Below are positions 9,056 to 18,083 of a stretch of DNA of 42,326 nt, one piece after another (position 1 is the first letter of the stretch; each line of letters opens with the position of its first letter). The DNA is from Gemmatimonadota bacterium. GTDB taxonomy: Bacteria; Latescibacterota; UBA2968; UBA8231. The stretch covers positions 1 through 42,326 of the forward strand of contig JABHFS010000009.1 in NCBI GenBank assembly GCA_018672475.1, read 5' to 3'. The position numbers and the translations under genes are program-made. The notes under the pieces were generated by a model, which worked only from the letters and a program-made list of their open reading frames with translations, made no database searches and was not told the DNA's origin.

Positions 9056-9933
9056 TAATACACAACCTTGTTGAGCGGATATTCGATAATGCCCTCAGCT
9101 CCCACGCGCTTGAGTTGAGGGATCAGGTCGCGCACGACCCGCTCGTCGGCGATAATCTCCAACGCGACCCAGTCGTCGTCGAGCTGGTTCGAAACCGTTG
9201 GCGTGTGCAAGGCCGGCAGCTTGGCGATGACTTCCTCCAATTTAGCCCGCGCCACATTCATCTTGAGTCCGACCTTGGGTTCGGCTTCGAGCGCGCCCTT
9301 GAGCAACATCAACAGATTCTCGGCCTTTTCCCGCTTCCAGCGGTCTTCCCAAGCCGCCTTATTGACGATAAAGCGCGTTGTCGACTCGCAGATCGTATCG
9401 ACGATACGCAAGCGGTTCGCCCTGAGCGACGAACCGGTCTCGGTCAATTCGACGATCGCGTCGACTAGGCCGGGAATACCCGCCTTAACCTCTGTCGTAC
9501 CCCAGGAGAACTCGACTTCGGCTTCAATGCCGCGTTCCTGTAAAAAACGACGGGTCACCCCCACCAGTTCGCTGGCGATGCGGCAACCCTGTAAATCCTC
9601 GACGCGCTGGATCGGCGAATCCTCAGGCACCGCGATCACCCACCGAACCGGGCGCGAGGAGACCTTGCTATAAACCAACTCGTCGACCTCCACCACATCC
9701 GCCTCACTCTCCAGGATCCAATCCTTGCCCGTCAATCCAATATCGATGACGCCGCGGTCGACGTATTGCGCAATCTCCTGGGCGCGGAACATCAGCCCTT
9801 CCAGCTCGGGATCATCAATGCTGGGCACACAAGAACGGGACGAAAGCCGCACCTTATACCCAGCTCGTTCAAAGAGGTTAAACGTGGAATCCTTCAAGCT
9901 ACCCGATGGAAAGCCGATTTTCAATACCGTCAT
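9055..9933 (-). CDS. hisG: ATP phosphoribosyltransferase, long form
   Basis: A 292-residue enzyme for the first, committed step of histidine synthesis, condensing ATP and [15 protein letters not shown] (residues 63-72) and the PRPP-binding stretch [15 protein letters not shown] (about 156-170) are present. Residues about 220-292 form the extra regulatory domain that binds histidine, so this is the HisG-L type needing no HisZ partner. GGAG lies 5 nt upstream of the ATG. An 11-bp motif occurs three times upstream (9947-10080) and may control the operon. The gene ends in TAG. Confidence 0.97.
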   Translation of the reverse strand: MTVLKIGFPSGSLKDSTFNLFERAGYKVRLSSRSCVPSIDDPELEGLMFRAQEIAQYVDRGVIDIGLTGKDWILESEADVVEVDELVYSKVSSRPVRWVIAVPEDSPIQRVEDLQGCRIASELVGVTRRFLQERGIEAEVEFSWGTTEVKAGIPGLVDAIVELTETGSSLRANRLRIVDTICESTTRFIVNKAAWEDRWKREKAENLLMLLKGALEAEPKVGLKMNVARAKLEEVIAKLPALHTPTVSNQLDDDWVALEIIADERVVRDLIPQLKRVGAEGIIEYPLNKVVY

Positions 9934-9946
9934 GCCAACTCCATAT

Positions 9947-10080
9947 AGTTATCGCAAAGATGCCAACGAGAGCTAAACTCGAGCAGGGTCTCGTCTGCGC
10001 AAGTCGATTAAATTATTGCGATAGTTAAATTAAACCGCACTTAACCACCAGTGCTGGCCGATGGGATAATTGCGATAGTT
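9947..10080 (-). promoter_or_regulatory. Triplicated 11-bp motif upstream of hisG
   Basis: TTGCGATAGTT occurs twice in direct orientation (10016-10026 and 10070-10080), each followed by an AT-rich stretch and ACCGC or CACCGC. A near copy in the opposite orientation, AGTTATCGCAA (9947-9957, 9 of 11 matching), sits just before the hisG ribosome site. The 170-bp gap holds no gene. Repeated sites ahead of a pathway's first gene suggest a repressor operator; no factor is named. Confidence 0.45.
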
Positions 10081-10103
10081 CTAAAATTACACCGCGCCCA
10101 ACA

Positions 10104-11048
10104 TCACTTTTGCGCGACCTGGAGGTCGAACTTATCGAGCGCGCGTTGCGCCTCGATCTTGTCCTTGTCGGTCCCTTCGCGCAGCAATTGTTGCAATTGC
10201 GGCACGACCCGCGTATCCCCAACCTGGAGCAAGGCCCGCACGGCCTTGATACGGATACTCTGTAATTCATCGGCGTCGAGAGCCACTAACAACGCCTGGT
10301 AAATATTGTTGCGCATGCGCTCACCGACCGGGGCGATGGGATCGATGCCCTCCGGCGGCACGTGCTGCCCGGAGCCGATCTGCCCCAGCGCCTGCACCGC
10401 CACGTGGCGCACTTCGGGCGAGGGATCGCGCGACAGGCGGATCACATGCTCGGCCGCATCCCGATAACCGTATTCGCGCAGGCTTTGCAAGGCGGAAATC
10501 CGCCACTTCGGCTTCGTAGCCTTCAGCGCGCGGATAACCACAGCGAAAGCCGAATCGCTCAACGCCGGATCGACCTCGTACGAATGACAAGGACCCAAGG
10601 CGCCGAGCACGTATTGACGCACCTCCAAAGTCGGATCGCGCGTATATTCCATCAGAAAAGTGAGCGCGTCAGGCGAACGAATCTGCCCCAAAGCCCACGC
10701 CGCCATCGCCGCGACCCGCGGCGATTTGTCCTGCAACATCATCACTAGAGCAGGCACGGCCCGCGCATCCTTAAAACGGCCCAGCAGATTGGCCACCTCA
10801 AAACGCACGCGTATATACCCGGAACCCGACTCCTCCATCAAAAGCGGCACGACTTCATCAGCGTCAAAACGGATCAGTTCATTCGCCGCCTTGGTCCGCT
10901 CGACTTTCTGCATGCTTTTGAGCTGATGAATGTGTTTTTCGGGCGAGCGAACCGCGCAAGAGCCCATCCCTAGAGCAACCATAGCAAAAACGAAGCCTAA
11001 AACTAGCCCCCGGCGCACGGCCCACCTGCGCAAAATTTCAGATTTCAT
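10104..11048 (-). CDS. HEAT-repeat lipoprotein
   Basis: A 314-residue protein. The N-terminus (MKSEILRRWAVRRG, then a hydrophobic core ending GMGSC near residue 31) looks like a lipoprotein signal peptide, although the lipobox is not ideal. The rest is built from about six to seven HEAT/PBS-lyase-like repeats of roughly 30-35 residues, for example VRFEVANLLGRFKDARAVPAL, PRVAAMAAWALGQIRSPDAL and VRHVAVQALGQIG. These form an alpha-solenoid scaffold for protein binding, here probably in the periplasm. No catalytic residues are evident. It follows the broken exported ORF (11110-11562) by 61 bp in the same direction. Confidence 0.8.
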   Translation of the reverse strand: MKSEILRRWAVRRGLVLGFVFAMVALGMGSCAVRSPEKHIHQLKSMQKVERTKAANELIRFDADEVVPLLMEESGSGYIRVRFEVANLLGRFKDARAVPALVMMLQDKSPRVAAMAAWALGQIRSPDALTFLMEYTRDPTLEVRQYVLGALGPCHSYEVDPALSDSAFAVVIRALKATKPKWRISALQSLREYGYRDAAEHVIRLSRDPSPEVRHVAVQALGQIGSGQHVPPEGIDPIAPVGERMRNNIYQALLVALDADELQSIRIKAVRALLQVGDTRVVPQLQQLLREGTDKDKIEAQRALDKFDLQVAQK

Positions 11049-11109
11049 TCGATTGAAACCTTTCTATTACAGACATTTAAGATAAGGCTTGCCCACCGCT
11101 GCGTCCATA

Positions 11110-11562
11110 TCACGGCTGGTCTAGCCTCCCTTCGCTACAGCGCGTCAAAGCCGATTCGGCGACCAAAGCCCACCCCGTGCAACTATACTCTTCGCGCAGA
11201 CGTTGGTAAAAGGGCAGTGCCGCCTCACACCCCCCTTCTTCCTGTGCCCTTTCGGCCAATTGGCCAAGGGCATCGTCGGAAAAATCGCGTACCAACCGTT
11301 CGAGATAAGTCCGCGACTCGTCTGGCTAGTCGCGCGCGGCGGCCAACCGGGCCCGGTAAAACAAACAACCCTCCATGCGATCGACCGCCAAGACTCGCCC
11401 GGTCGTGCCGACGAAGACCAACGCATCGGATTGCACCAGCGCACCGCCGACAATACGGGGCACCAGACGTTTCTACTCTAAATGTATAAATGTGTAGGGG
11501 AAGGGCTCGGCGCGAAGCGGCCACGGGAGACACAACGCAAGGAAAAAGAGCAAAAGAGCCAT
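11110..11562 (-). pseudogene. Exported helical-repeat protein interrupted by two in-frame TAG codons
   Basis: One reading frame runs from ATG 11562 to TGA 11110 (151 codons) and looks fully coding except for TAG at 11473-11475 and 11326-11328. It begins with a clear signal peptide (MALLLFFLALCLPWPLRA). A middle part resembles a beta-propeller-like strand pattern (VGGALVQSDALVFVGTTGRV), and the last part resembles TPR helices (LAERAQEEGGCEAALPFYQRL). Both stops could arise from CAG (Gln) by one C-to-T change. No frameshift is needed. Since neighbouring genes end in TAG, decay or sequence error is more likely than amber read-through. Confidence 0.65.
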
Positions 11563-11740
11563 AGGGGCAACCCCCTGGTGCAAAAGTGAAAAGTCGAAAA
11601 TAGGTTTTACAATGCGCAGCGCAGTGTCAACGGGATTACCTCTAAATAAAGCCCGAGCGAGTTAAATCTCCGAGATGCCGCTTAAAAAACGCTAGGTAGA
11701 TATTTCAAACGCGTCCTAAGTTTATGGGGGCCCGTTATTT

Positions 11741-11769
11741 TTGACAACTATATTAGCGCCGATTATACT
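11741..11769 (+). promoter_or_regulatory. Strong sigma-70 promoter of the SelW-like gene
   Basis: TTGACA (11741-11746), a 17-bp spacer, and TATACT (11764-11769). It lies 35 bp before the ATG at 11805 and points toward it, supporting this gene as real and expressed. Confidence 0.85.
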
Positions 11770-11804
11770 ACTCGTAATCCACCCGCTACAACAGGAGGTT
11801 GCGC

Positions 11805-12038
11805 ATGCGATTGGAACTGATCTACTGCTCTGCCTGAGGCTATGAGGGCAAAGCCGTCAGTTTGGCGGAACAAATTCTCATAGAATACAAGAAGGACATC
11901 ACCGGCTTCACGTTGGTTCCCTCGGACAAAGGGCGCTTTGAACTCAGCGTCGACGGAGAACTGGTCTTCTCTAAAGTCCAGGAGGGCCGCTTTCCCGAAT
12001 ACGGCGAAATCAAACCCAAGATAGACGCCTGCAAATAA
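11805..12038 (+). CDS. SelW-like (Rdx family) selenoprotein with in-frame UGA
   Basis: A 77-residue protein if TGA 11835-11837 is read as selenocysteine. Before it stands MRLELIYCSA, giving the CxxU redox motif (C8, U11) followed by GYE, as in SelW/SelT/SelH proteins. The downstream frame continues to TAA at 12036 with the family's typical LVPSDKGRFELSVDGELVFS and GRFPEYGEIKPKID patterns. AGGAGGT lies 5 nt before the ATG, and a near-consensus promoter precedes it. Members are small thioredoxin-fold redox proteins thought to use the Cys-Sec pair against oxidised thiols. A standard gene caller would miss it, because the UGA falls at codon 11. selD is present at 27472. Confidence 0.93.
11853..11866 (+). 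promoter_or_regulatory. Possible bacterial SECIS hairpin of the SelW-like gene
   Basis: GCC (11853-11855) pairs with GGC (11864-11866), leaving an apical loop that begins with G 18 nt after the UGA, the placement expected for a bacterial SECIS. A G-U pair can close the loop further, and TGAG (11843-11846) may pair with CTCA (11877-11880) as an outer stem. The stem is short, so this is tentative. Confidence 0.35.
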
Positions 12039-12221
12039 CGCGCAGGCCATTTTGCGGAAGGGACTCACCGGGGGCCACTTCTTCTTTTTGTTGCACCCGG
12101 TTGTAACATTCGCATTTTAGCTTAAAGACGCACTCGGAAAATCGCTCCGTGCCGCAAGCTCGGATTCGACCATCAGACACCTCTAGCCCTTTTAGACGAT
12201 ATCCCATTCAGGAGATTTGCC

Positions 12222-13286
12222 TTGAAGCACTTCCGCCACCTCAGCTTCGCGCTGGCGCTGCTCAGCGTCCCTGCCCTGGCCCAGGACCCGGAAGCCGTCA
12301 ACCACTTCCGCACCGGCTACGATCTGATGCAGAAGCGCTCCTACCGCAACGCCGCCATCGCGCTCGAAAAGGCCGTCGTCGCCGACTCCACCTACGGCAA
12401 TGCCCACTATGTGCTGGCTCAGGCCTACAAAGTACTCAACGAGTACAACAAATCTATCAGCGGCTTTACCGCCGCCCGCGCATTAGGCACCAAACCCGAT
12501 CGCTGCGCCAAAGAATTGGCGCAGCTCTACCACAAAGCCGCAGTCAAAAGCTTCGGCCAAAAGAAATACAGCGAGGCCATCGCCTATTTCGAAAACGCGC
12601 TCGAATTTAACCCCGAAAATGCCAAGGCCCTCTACGCCATGGGCCTTTCCTACAATGGCCTGCGCGAAAGCACCAAGGCCAAAGCGGCCTTCAAGAAAGC
12701 CATCAACGCCGACGCCCAATACGCCAAAGCCCACAAGGCCCTAGGCGATATACAGCGCCGCGATCGCGACTATGGCCCCGCCACCATATCCTACCAAGCC
12801 GCCATCGACGCCGACGCCAAATATACCGACGCCTATGGCGGACTTGCGCGGGTGAAATTTGAGACCGCAGATGTCGAAGGCATCGTCCCGCTGATGGAAA
12901 AGGCCCTAACCATCGACGCCAAATACGCCGAAGGACACCTCTTCCTCGGCAACGCGCTCAGCCAGTTGGGGCGCCAGCAGGACGCCGTTGGTCCGCTGCG
13001 TCGGGCCGCCGAGCTCGACAGCAAAAACTGCGAAGCCCGCTTCCGCCTCGGCGAAGCCTATTACGGCATCGGCAATTACCGCCAGGCCATCGAGGCCGCA
13101 CAGCAGGCCACGCGCTGCCAACGCGACTACCGAGCCGCCGAAGTCCTATTGGGCGACGGCTACTTCAAGCTCAGCCAGTTTGAGGAGGCGCGCTCTTGGT
13201 ACGGCCGGGCCATCGCCGACAGCCGCTTCAAGGACTACGCCACCCACCAGCTCGAAGAAATCAAGCGGCTATCCAAGGGCCCTTAA
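12222..13286 (+). CDS. Periplasmic TPR protein
   Basis: A 354-residue protein starting at TTG, with AGGAG 7 nt upstream. Residues 1-21 form a signal peptide ending ALA-QDPEA. The remainder consists of about eight or nine 34-residue tetratricopeptide repeats, for example YSEAIAYFENALEFNPENAKA followed by LYAMGLSYNGLRESTKAKAAF. Such arrays bind partner proteins and here probably scaffold an envelope complex. There is no enzymatic domain. The TAA stop overlaps the rdgB start (TAATG), so the two genes are translationally coupled. Confidence 0.9.
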   Translation: MKHFRHLSFALALLSVPALAQDPEAVNHFRTGYDLMQKRSYRNAAIALEKAVVADSTYGNAHYVLAQAYKVLNEYNKSISGFTAARALGTKPDRCAKELAQLYHKAAVKSFGQKKYSEAIAYFENALEFNPENAKALYAMGLSYNGLRESTKAKAAFKKAINADAQYAKAHKALGDIQRRDRDYGPATISYQAAIDADAKYTDAYGGLARVKFETADVEGIVPLMEKALTIDAKYAEGHLFLGNALSQLGRQQDAVGPLRRAAELDSKNCEARFRLGEAYYGIGNYRQAIEAAQQATRCQRDYRAAEVLLGDGYFKLSQFEEARSWYGRAIADSRFKDYATHQLEEIKRLSKGP

Positions 13287-13897
13287 TGGCGCTGCTACTC
13301 GCTTCGAACAACGCCGGTAAACTGCGCGAGGTCCGCGCATTGCTGGCAGACCTTAGCGTCGTCTCGCCCGCCGATCTCGACATCGACCTAGAGGTCGAAG
13401 AGACCGGCCAAACCTTCGCCGCCAACGCCGAACTCAAAGCCCGCGCCTATGCCGCGGCCAGCGGGTATATAGCCCTGGCCGACGATTCAGGCCTCGAAGT
13501 CGACGCGCTCGGTGGCACGCCCGGCGTGCGTTCCGCCCGTTACGGCGCACCCGATCTCGATGACGAAGGCCGCTACCTACACCTGCTCTCCGAACTACAG
13601 TCCTACCCGGAACCGAGCCAGCGCATCGCCCGCTTCCGTTGCGCCATCAGCGCCATCAGCCCCGACGGCCGCCAATGCCGAGCCGAAGGCACCTGCGAGG
13701 GCCTAATCGCGCAGAGCCCGACCGGATCAAACGGCTTCGGCTATGACCCGGTCTTCTTCCTGCCCGACCACAACGCGACGATGGCCCAACTCGAGGCCGC
13801 AACCAAAAACAGCTTCAGTCACCGCGGCCAAGCCTTGGCCGCGGTAATTCCCCTGCTCAAAAGCACCTTCCCCGAACTGAATATCTCGCCTAGGTAG
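13286..13897 (+). CDS. rdgB: dITP/XTP pyrophosphatase (RdgB/HAM1)
   Basis: A 203-residue house-cleaning enzyme that hydrolyses ITP, dITP and XTP to monophosphates, keeping deaminated purines out of nucleic acids. The family motifs are all visible: LLASNNAGKLREV at the N-terminus, TGQTFAANAELKARAYA, ADDSGLEVDALGG, GVRSARYG, GSNGFGYDPVFF and FSHRGQAL. ATG 13286 is chosen because it overlaps the preceding stop and begins directly with the conserved SNN-GK strand; the frame is open further upstream but is not conserved-looking there. It ends with TAG. Confidence 0.95.
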   Translation: MALLLASNNAGKLREVRALLADLSVVSPADLDIDLEVEETGQTFAANAELKARAYAAASGYIALADDSGLEVDALGGTPGVRSARYGAPDLDDEGRYLHLLSELQSYPEPSQRIARFRCAISAISPDGRQCRAEGTCEGLIAQSPTGSNGFGYDPVFFLPDHNATMAQLEAATKNSFSHRGQALAAVIPLLKSTFPELNISPR

Positions 13898-14093
13898 GGC
13901 TCGCTCTATATAGGATCTATACCGGAGTAGCGCGGCAATAAAAACGGCGCGAGTACGCGAGCCCCAGCAGCCGTGCCCCGACGTCCGAACCGTATAAACG
14001 CCGCTTTAGCTATTCACACTAAGTGCCATAAAACAGCAATTCCCACTGGCTCTGCTTGACCTACCGCCGCCTTTGCCGGTTTTTATTTATCCA

Positions 14094-15845
14094 ATGATCT
14101 TCGGTCCATTTGAAAAATACGTCCGCCCCTACCGGAGCCGGATATTATTCGGCACCCTCTGCATAGGCATCGGCCAGGCGGCGGCCGCGAGGATCCCCCT
14201 GCTCATCGGCGAAGCCGTCGATGTAGTGTCCACCACCGACACCGCCCCCGGACAGCAGCTAGCCAGCATAGAGACCCAGGTCGTCTACATTCTAGTATTG
14301 GCCCTGACCGTGGCCCTGAGCGGTTACTCGATGCGCAAATTACTCGGCTACGCCTCCAACCGCATCGAATACGATATTCGCACTTCCTACTTCGCCCATC
14401 TGCTTAAATTGCCGCTGTCCTATTATCAGCGACACCACACCGGCGACCTGATGGCCCGGGCGACCAACGACCTCAACTCGGTGCACGTCTTCTTCACCTA
14501 CGGCATCCGCGGCATCGTCGACACCGCCTTAGGGTTGAGCTTCACCATCGGCTATATGTGCCTGCTCGACTGGGAACTGGCGCTACTAGTACTCGTGCCG
14601 ATGCCGTTCTTCAGCATTATTATGATCCGCATCGCTGCGGTCATCAATACCCGCTACAAAGCCATCCAGGAACTCTTCGGCCTGATCAGCAATTTTATCC
14701 AGGAGAACCTCTCGGGCATTCGCGTGGTCAAGGCCTATGTGCAAGGCCCACCGCAAAACGCCGCCTTCGACAAGCTGAACCTGATCTACCTGGACAAGAA
14801 CCGGGCCTATATCTCGACCCGCGCCAACTACCGCCCGCTCTCCTATGTCATCGCCTCGCTCTGCCTCGGGCTTAACTTATGGTTCGGTGGCAAGGCGGTC
14901 ATCGACGGCGAAATGAGCTTGGGCACCTTTGTCGCCTTCAACGCCTATCTGACCCAGTTGATCCGCCCGATCATGTTTATGGGCTGGGTTATCGACCGCA
15001 CCCAGCGAGCCCTAGTGTCGATGCGGCGCATCAACGAGATCCTCGACGACGAACCCGAAATCCAGGACCGCGGCCTACCCCCCGTCGGCGAGCGCCAGAT
15101 CGAAGGCCGGATCACCTTTCGTGGTCTCAGCTTCGCCTATGGCAACGCGCAGGTCCTACACGATATCGACCTCGAAATTGACCAGGGCACGACCCTCGGC
15201 ATCATCGGTCGAGTCGGTGCCGGCAAAACGACTCTGGCCCGTGCGGTACCCCGGCTGATCCAGACCGACCCGGGCCAGTTGCTTATCGATGATGTGCCGA
15301 TTGAGGAATGGCATTTGGAGACGTTGCGCGACGCCATCGGCTATGTCTCGCAGAATCCCTTTCTCTTTTCCAATACGCTCAACGCCAATATCGCCTACGG
15401 TGCCGCCGACGCCGAGCAGGAAGCGATCCACCGCGCCGCCGAACAGGCGAGCGTGCGGCAAGATATCGAAGAATTTCCCGAAGGGTTCGCAACCATCATC
15501 GGCGAACGCGGGGTCACGCTCTCGGGCGGCCAGAAACAACGCTCAACCCTGGCCAGGGCCCTGATCCGCCTGCCGAAGATCCTCATCCTCGACGACGCGC
15601 TCTCGGCGGTAGATACCCACACCGAAGAGGCCATTCTCGGTCATTTGCGGGAAATCATGCGAGACCGCACGACGATCATCATCGCCCACCGCGTCTCGAC
15701 CCTGCGCGACGCCGACCACATCATCGTGCTCGACGAAGGCCGCATCGTCGAACGTGGCAGCCACTACGAATTGCGTAAAAACGACGGCTTTTACGCCGAA
15801 CTCTGCCAGCGCCAGGAACTGAGCGCCGAATTGGAAACGCTATGA
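14094..15845 (+). CDS. ABC exporter half-transporter, subunit with degenerate catalytic site
   Basis: About 583 residues: a six-helix type IV exporter membrane domain (to about 310) and an ATPase domain. Walker A is GRVGAGKTT (about 373-381), Q-loop SQNPF, signature LSGGQKQR (about 476) and Walker B LILDDALSAVD. The residue after the Walker B Asp is Asp, not the catalytic Glu. This is the hallmark of the non-hydrolysing site in heterodimeric exporters such as TM287/288, BmrCD and LmrCD. The next gene overlaps by 4 bp and supplies the complementary features. ATG 14094 is used; a TTG 21 bp earlier is possible, and neither has a clear ribosome site. Substrates may be drugs, lipids or peptides. 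Confidence 0.9.
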   Translation: MIFGPFEKYVRPYRSRILFGTLCIGIGQAAAARIPLLIGEAVDVVSTTDTAPGQQLASIETQVVYILVLALTVALSGYSMRKLLGYASNRIEYDIRTSYFAHLLKLPLSYYQRHHTGDLMARATNDLNSVHVFFTYGIRGIVDTALGLSFTIGYMCLLDWELALLVLVPMPFFSIIMIRIAAVINTRYKAIQELFGLISNFIQENLSGIRVVKAYVQGPPQNAAFDKLNLIYLDKNRAYISTRANYRPLSYVIASLCLGLNLWFGGKAVIDGEMSLGTFVAFNAYLTQLIRPIMFMGWVIDRTQRALVSMRRINEILDDEPEIQDRGLPPVGERQIEGRITFRGLSFAYGNAQVLHDIDLEIDQGTTLGIIGRVGAGKTTLARAVPRLIQTDPGQLLIDDVPIEEWHLETLRDAIGYVSQNPFLFSNTLNANIAYGAADAEQEAIHRAAEQASVRQDIEEFPEGFATIIGERGVTLSGGQKQRSTLARALIRLPKILILDDALSAVDTHTEEAILGHLREIMRDRTTIIIAHRVSTLRDADHIIVLDEGRIVERGSHYELRKNDGFYAELCQRQELSAELETL

Positions 15846-17632
15846 GTTCGGAACTCAATAAAGAAGAAGAGGTCCAGCAGCGGCCTTTCCACCTCGGGCT
15901 GACGATGCAATTGCTGAGCTATCTCAAGCCCCACCGCAGCCGCGTCATCCTCGCCTTCGCCACCATTGTGCTCGCCGCCGTATCGAGCCAGGCCGGCCCT
16001 TGGTTGACGCAAGTCGCCGTCGACGAACATATCATCAACGGCGATTGGGAAGGGCTCAAGTGGATGATTATCGCCTTCTTTCTCAGTGTCGCGGTGCAAT
16101 ATGTCGCGCAATACGCGCAGACCATGGTCACCGGCATGATGGGCCAGCACGTCATGTACGATATGCGTCGCGATATCTTCGCCCACCTGCAACGGCTGCC
16201 CCTGAGTTATTTCGACCGCACGCCGCTCGGCCGGATCATGACTCGCAGCACCAACGACGTCGACGCGCTGAACGAATTCTTCAGCGAAGGCGTGGTCTCC
16301 GTCTTTATGGACCTTTTCACGCTCTTCGCCATTCTCGGTTTTATGGCCTATATCGACCTAGAGCTGACCCTGATCTGCTGCTCCGTAATCCCGGTAATTG
16401 CCGTGACGACCTTTTACCTGCAGGGCCTAGCGATGAAGGCCTATCGCGAGTTGCGCGTGCGCCTGGCCCGGCTCAACTCCTACCTGCAAGAAAATATCAC
16501 CGGCATCGAGGTCGTACAGCTTTTCAACCGCCAGCTGCGCAACCTGCGCGACTTCGACGACGAGCACCTGCCCTACCGCCGCGCTGAGGATCGCGAAATC
16601 CACTTCTACGCGATTTTCTTCCCCTTCACCGAATTCATCGGCACTTTTGGCATGGCGCTGGTCATTTGGTACGGAGCCGGAGCGGTCATCGAGAGCCGGG
16701 TCGAGTTAGGGGTCTTGGTCGCCTTTTTGCAGTATATCCGCCGCTTTTTCCGCCCGATCATGGATATTTCCGACCGCTACGCACTGCTGCAAAGCGCCAT
16801 GGCCGCCTCCGAGCGGATCTTCGAACTGCTGGCCACGCCGCTCGAACCCGAAGGCGGGCCACGCCGCAATACGACCAACGCGGCCCGCGGCGGCACAATA
16901 GAATTCCGCAACGTATCGTTCAAATACGACGAAACCGCCGAAGACTGGATTCTCAAAAACGTCTCGTTCAAACTTGCAGCGGGGCAGAGCCTGGCGCTGG
17001 TCGGCGCCACCGGCTCCGGCAAAACCACCATCGTCAGCCTCATCTGCCGCTTCTACGATATTCAGCAGGGGGAAATTCTCGTCGACGATCTCAACGTGCG
17101 CGAATGGCATGTCGAAGAATTGCGCCGGCGTATCAGTATTGTCCAGCAGGACGTTTTTCTCTTTTCGGGAAATATCGGCGACAATATCCGGCTCGGCGAG
17201 ACGGCGATCGGCAAGACCGAGGTCGAACAAGCCGCCCGCTATGTCAACGCCGCGCCCTTTGTTGAGCGCCTGCCCGAAGGCTACGAACACGCCGTCGCCG
17301 AAGGCGGCTCGACGCTCTCGGCCGGGCAACGCCAGTTGCTGTCTTTCGCCCGGGCTTTGGCCTTCGACCCAGAAATCCTAGTCCTCGACGAAGCAACCTC
17401 TAGTATCGACACCGAAACCGAGCAACTGATCCAAGATGCGATCGCCAAACTGATGCACGACCGCACCTCGATCGTCATCGCCCACCGCCTCTCCACCATC
17501 CGCAGCGCCGACCAGATCCTGGTCTTGCACCGTGGCGAGGTCCGCGAACGGGGCCGACACGAAGAGCTGCTCAAGCAAGGCGGCATCTACGCACGGCTGC
17601 ACCGGCTCAACTACAGCGGCGCCCAAAGCTGA
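15842..17632 (+). CDS. ABC exporter half-transporter, catalytic partner subunit
   Basis: A 596-residue partner of the preceding gene, starting in an ATGA overlap. It has six membrane helices (about 30-310), Walker A GATGSGKT (388-395), Q-loop QQDVF, signature LSAGQRQ (492-498) and Walker B ILVLDEATSS with the catalytic Glu at 517. Its Walker motifs are canonical, but the signature has Ala in place of the first Gly of LSGGQ. Paired with the first subunit this gives one active nucleotide site (this Walker B plus the partner's LSGGQ) and one degenerate site. It resembles the MsbA/BmrD-type branch; the substrate cannot be predicted. Confidence 0.92.
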   Translation: MSSELNKEEEVQQRPFHLGLTMQLLSYLKPHRSRVILAFATIVLAAVSSQAGPWLTQVAVDEHIINGDWEGLKWMIIAFFLSVAVQYVAQYAQTMVTGMMGQHVMYDMRRDIFAHLQRLPLSYFDRTPLGRIMTRSTNDVDALNEFFSEGVVSVFMDLFTLFAILGFMAYIDLELTLICCSVIPVIAVTTFYLQGLAMKAYRELRVRLARLNSYLQENITGIEVVQLFNRQLRNLRDFDDEHLPYRRAEDREIHFYAIFFPFTEFIGTFGMALVIWYGAGAVIESRVELGVLVAFLQYIRRFFRPIMDISDRYALLQSAMAASERIFELLATPLEPEGGPRRNTTNAARGGTIEFRNVSFKYDETAEDWILKNVSFKLAAGQSLALVGATGSGKTTIVSLICRFYDIQQGEILVDDLNVREWHVEELRRRISIVQQDVFLFSGNIGDNIRLGETAIGKTEVEQAARYVNAAPFVERLPEGYEHAVAEGGSTLSAGQRQLLSFARALAFDPEILVLDEATSSIDTETEQLIQDAIAKLMHDRTSIVIAHRLSTIRSADQILVLHRGEVRERGRHEELLKQGGIYARLHRLNYSGAQS

Positions 17633-17781
17633 TCCGATCTCCACTGACCCGCGGACCCAGCAACACAACTGCAGCGACGTTCAGAGCAGATCTCATCCAC
17701 CACCGAGTGAATTCTTGCAACTCAATCAGCCAGTCGCATAAGGCCGGGACTCTCCCCATGCCAAGCAGCGGTTAAGTCACT

Positions 17782-18027
17782 TTACTCCTCGGCCTGATCG
17801 CCATTCGACGGTGAGCGGCGCTCGACCAAATCCTCCCCCGCCTCTATCACCTCATCTCGTTTGTCCCCAGCCTGGCGCACGATCTTGCGCCGGGTGACTT
17901 CGCCCCTGTGCGGGGCCAACAGGATGCCGGCCACCACGCCGATGAGCGCTCCAGCGACAAAACCACTGAGAAAACTGCCAGCGCCACTGGGCTGGCTCTG
18001 TTGCGGATAAAACCTCTGATAGGGCAT
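17782..18027 (-). CDS. Small YtxH-like membrane protein
   Basis: An 81-residue protein: a Gln/Pro-rich N-terminus (MPYQRFYPQQSQPSG), one glycine-rich membrane segment (FLSGFVAGALIGVVAGILLAP) followed at once by HRGEVTRRK, then a charged helical tail. The GALIGVVAGILLAP-x-x-G-x-x-T-R arrangement is the YtxH/gas-vesicle-like domain seen in small stress-associated proteins of unknown mechanism. The start at 18027 is set by AGGAG 6 nt upstream; an upstream extension in frame is not coding-like. It is divergent from the IMP dehydrogenase gene. Confidence 0.75.
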   Translation of the reverse strand: MPYQRFYPQQSQPSGAGSFLSGFVAGALIGVVAGILLAPHRGEVTRRKIVRQAGDKRDEVIEAGEDLVERRSPSNGDQAEE

Positions 18028-18083
18028 ATAAGACTCCTTTTCGCGTGTAGATCTTAATAAGTAATATAAAACACTAGCGCATA

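Noticed and set aside
11110..11562. Amber codon reassignment or pyrrolysine use explaining the two TAGs
   Set aside because: hisG and rdgB in the same window end at TAG, and no pyl gene or suppressor tRNA is visible. Kept only as a broken-gene call.
12149..12610. Plus-strand ORF overlapping the TPR gene
   Set aside because: Arg/Gln/Pro-rich translation typical of an out-of-frame shadow of the TPR gene.
13898..13963. Terminator after rdgB formed by GGCTCGC and GCGAGCC
   Set aside because: The 7-bp arms are about 50 nt apart and no T run follows.
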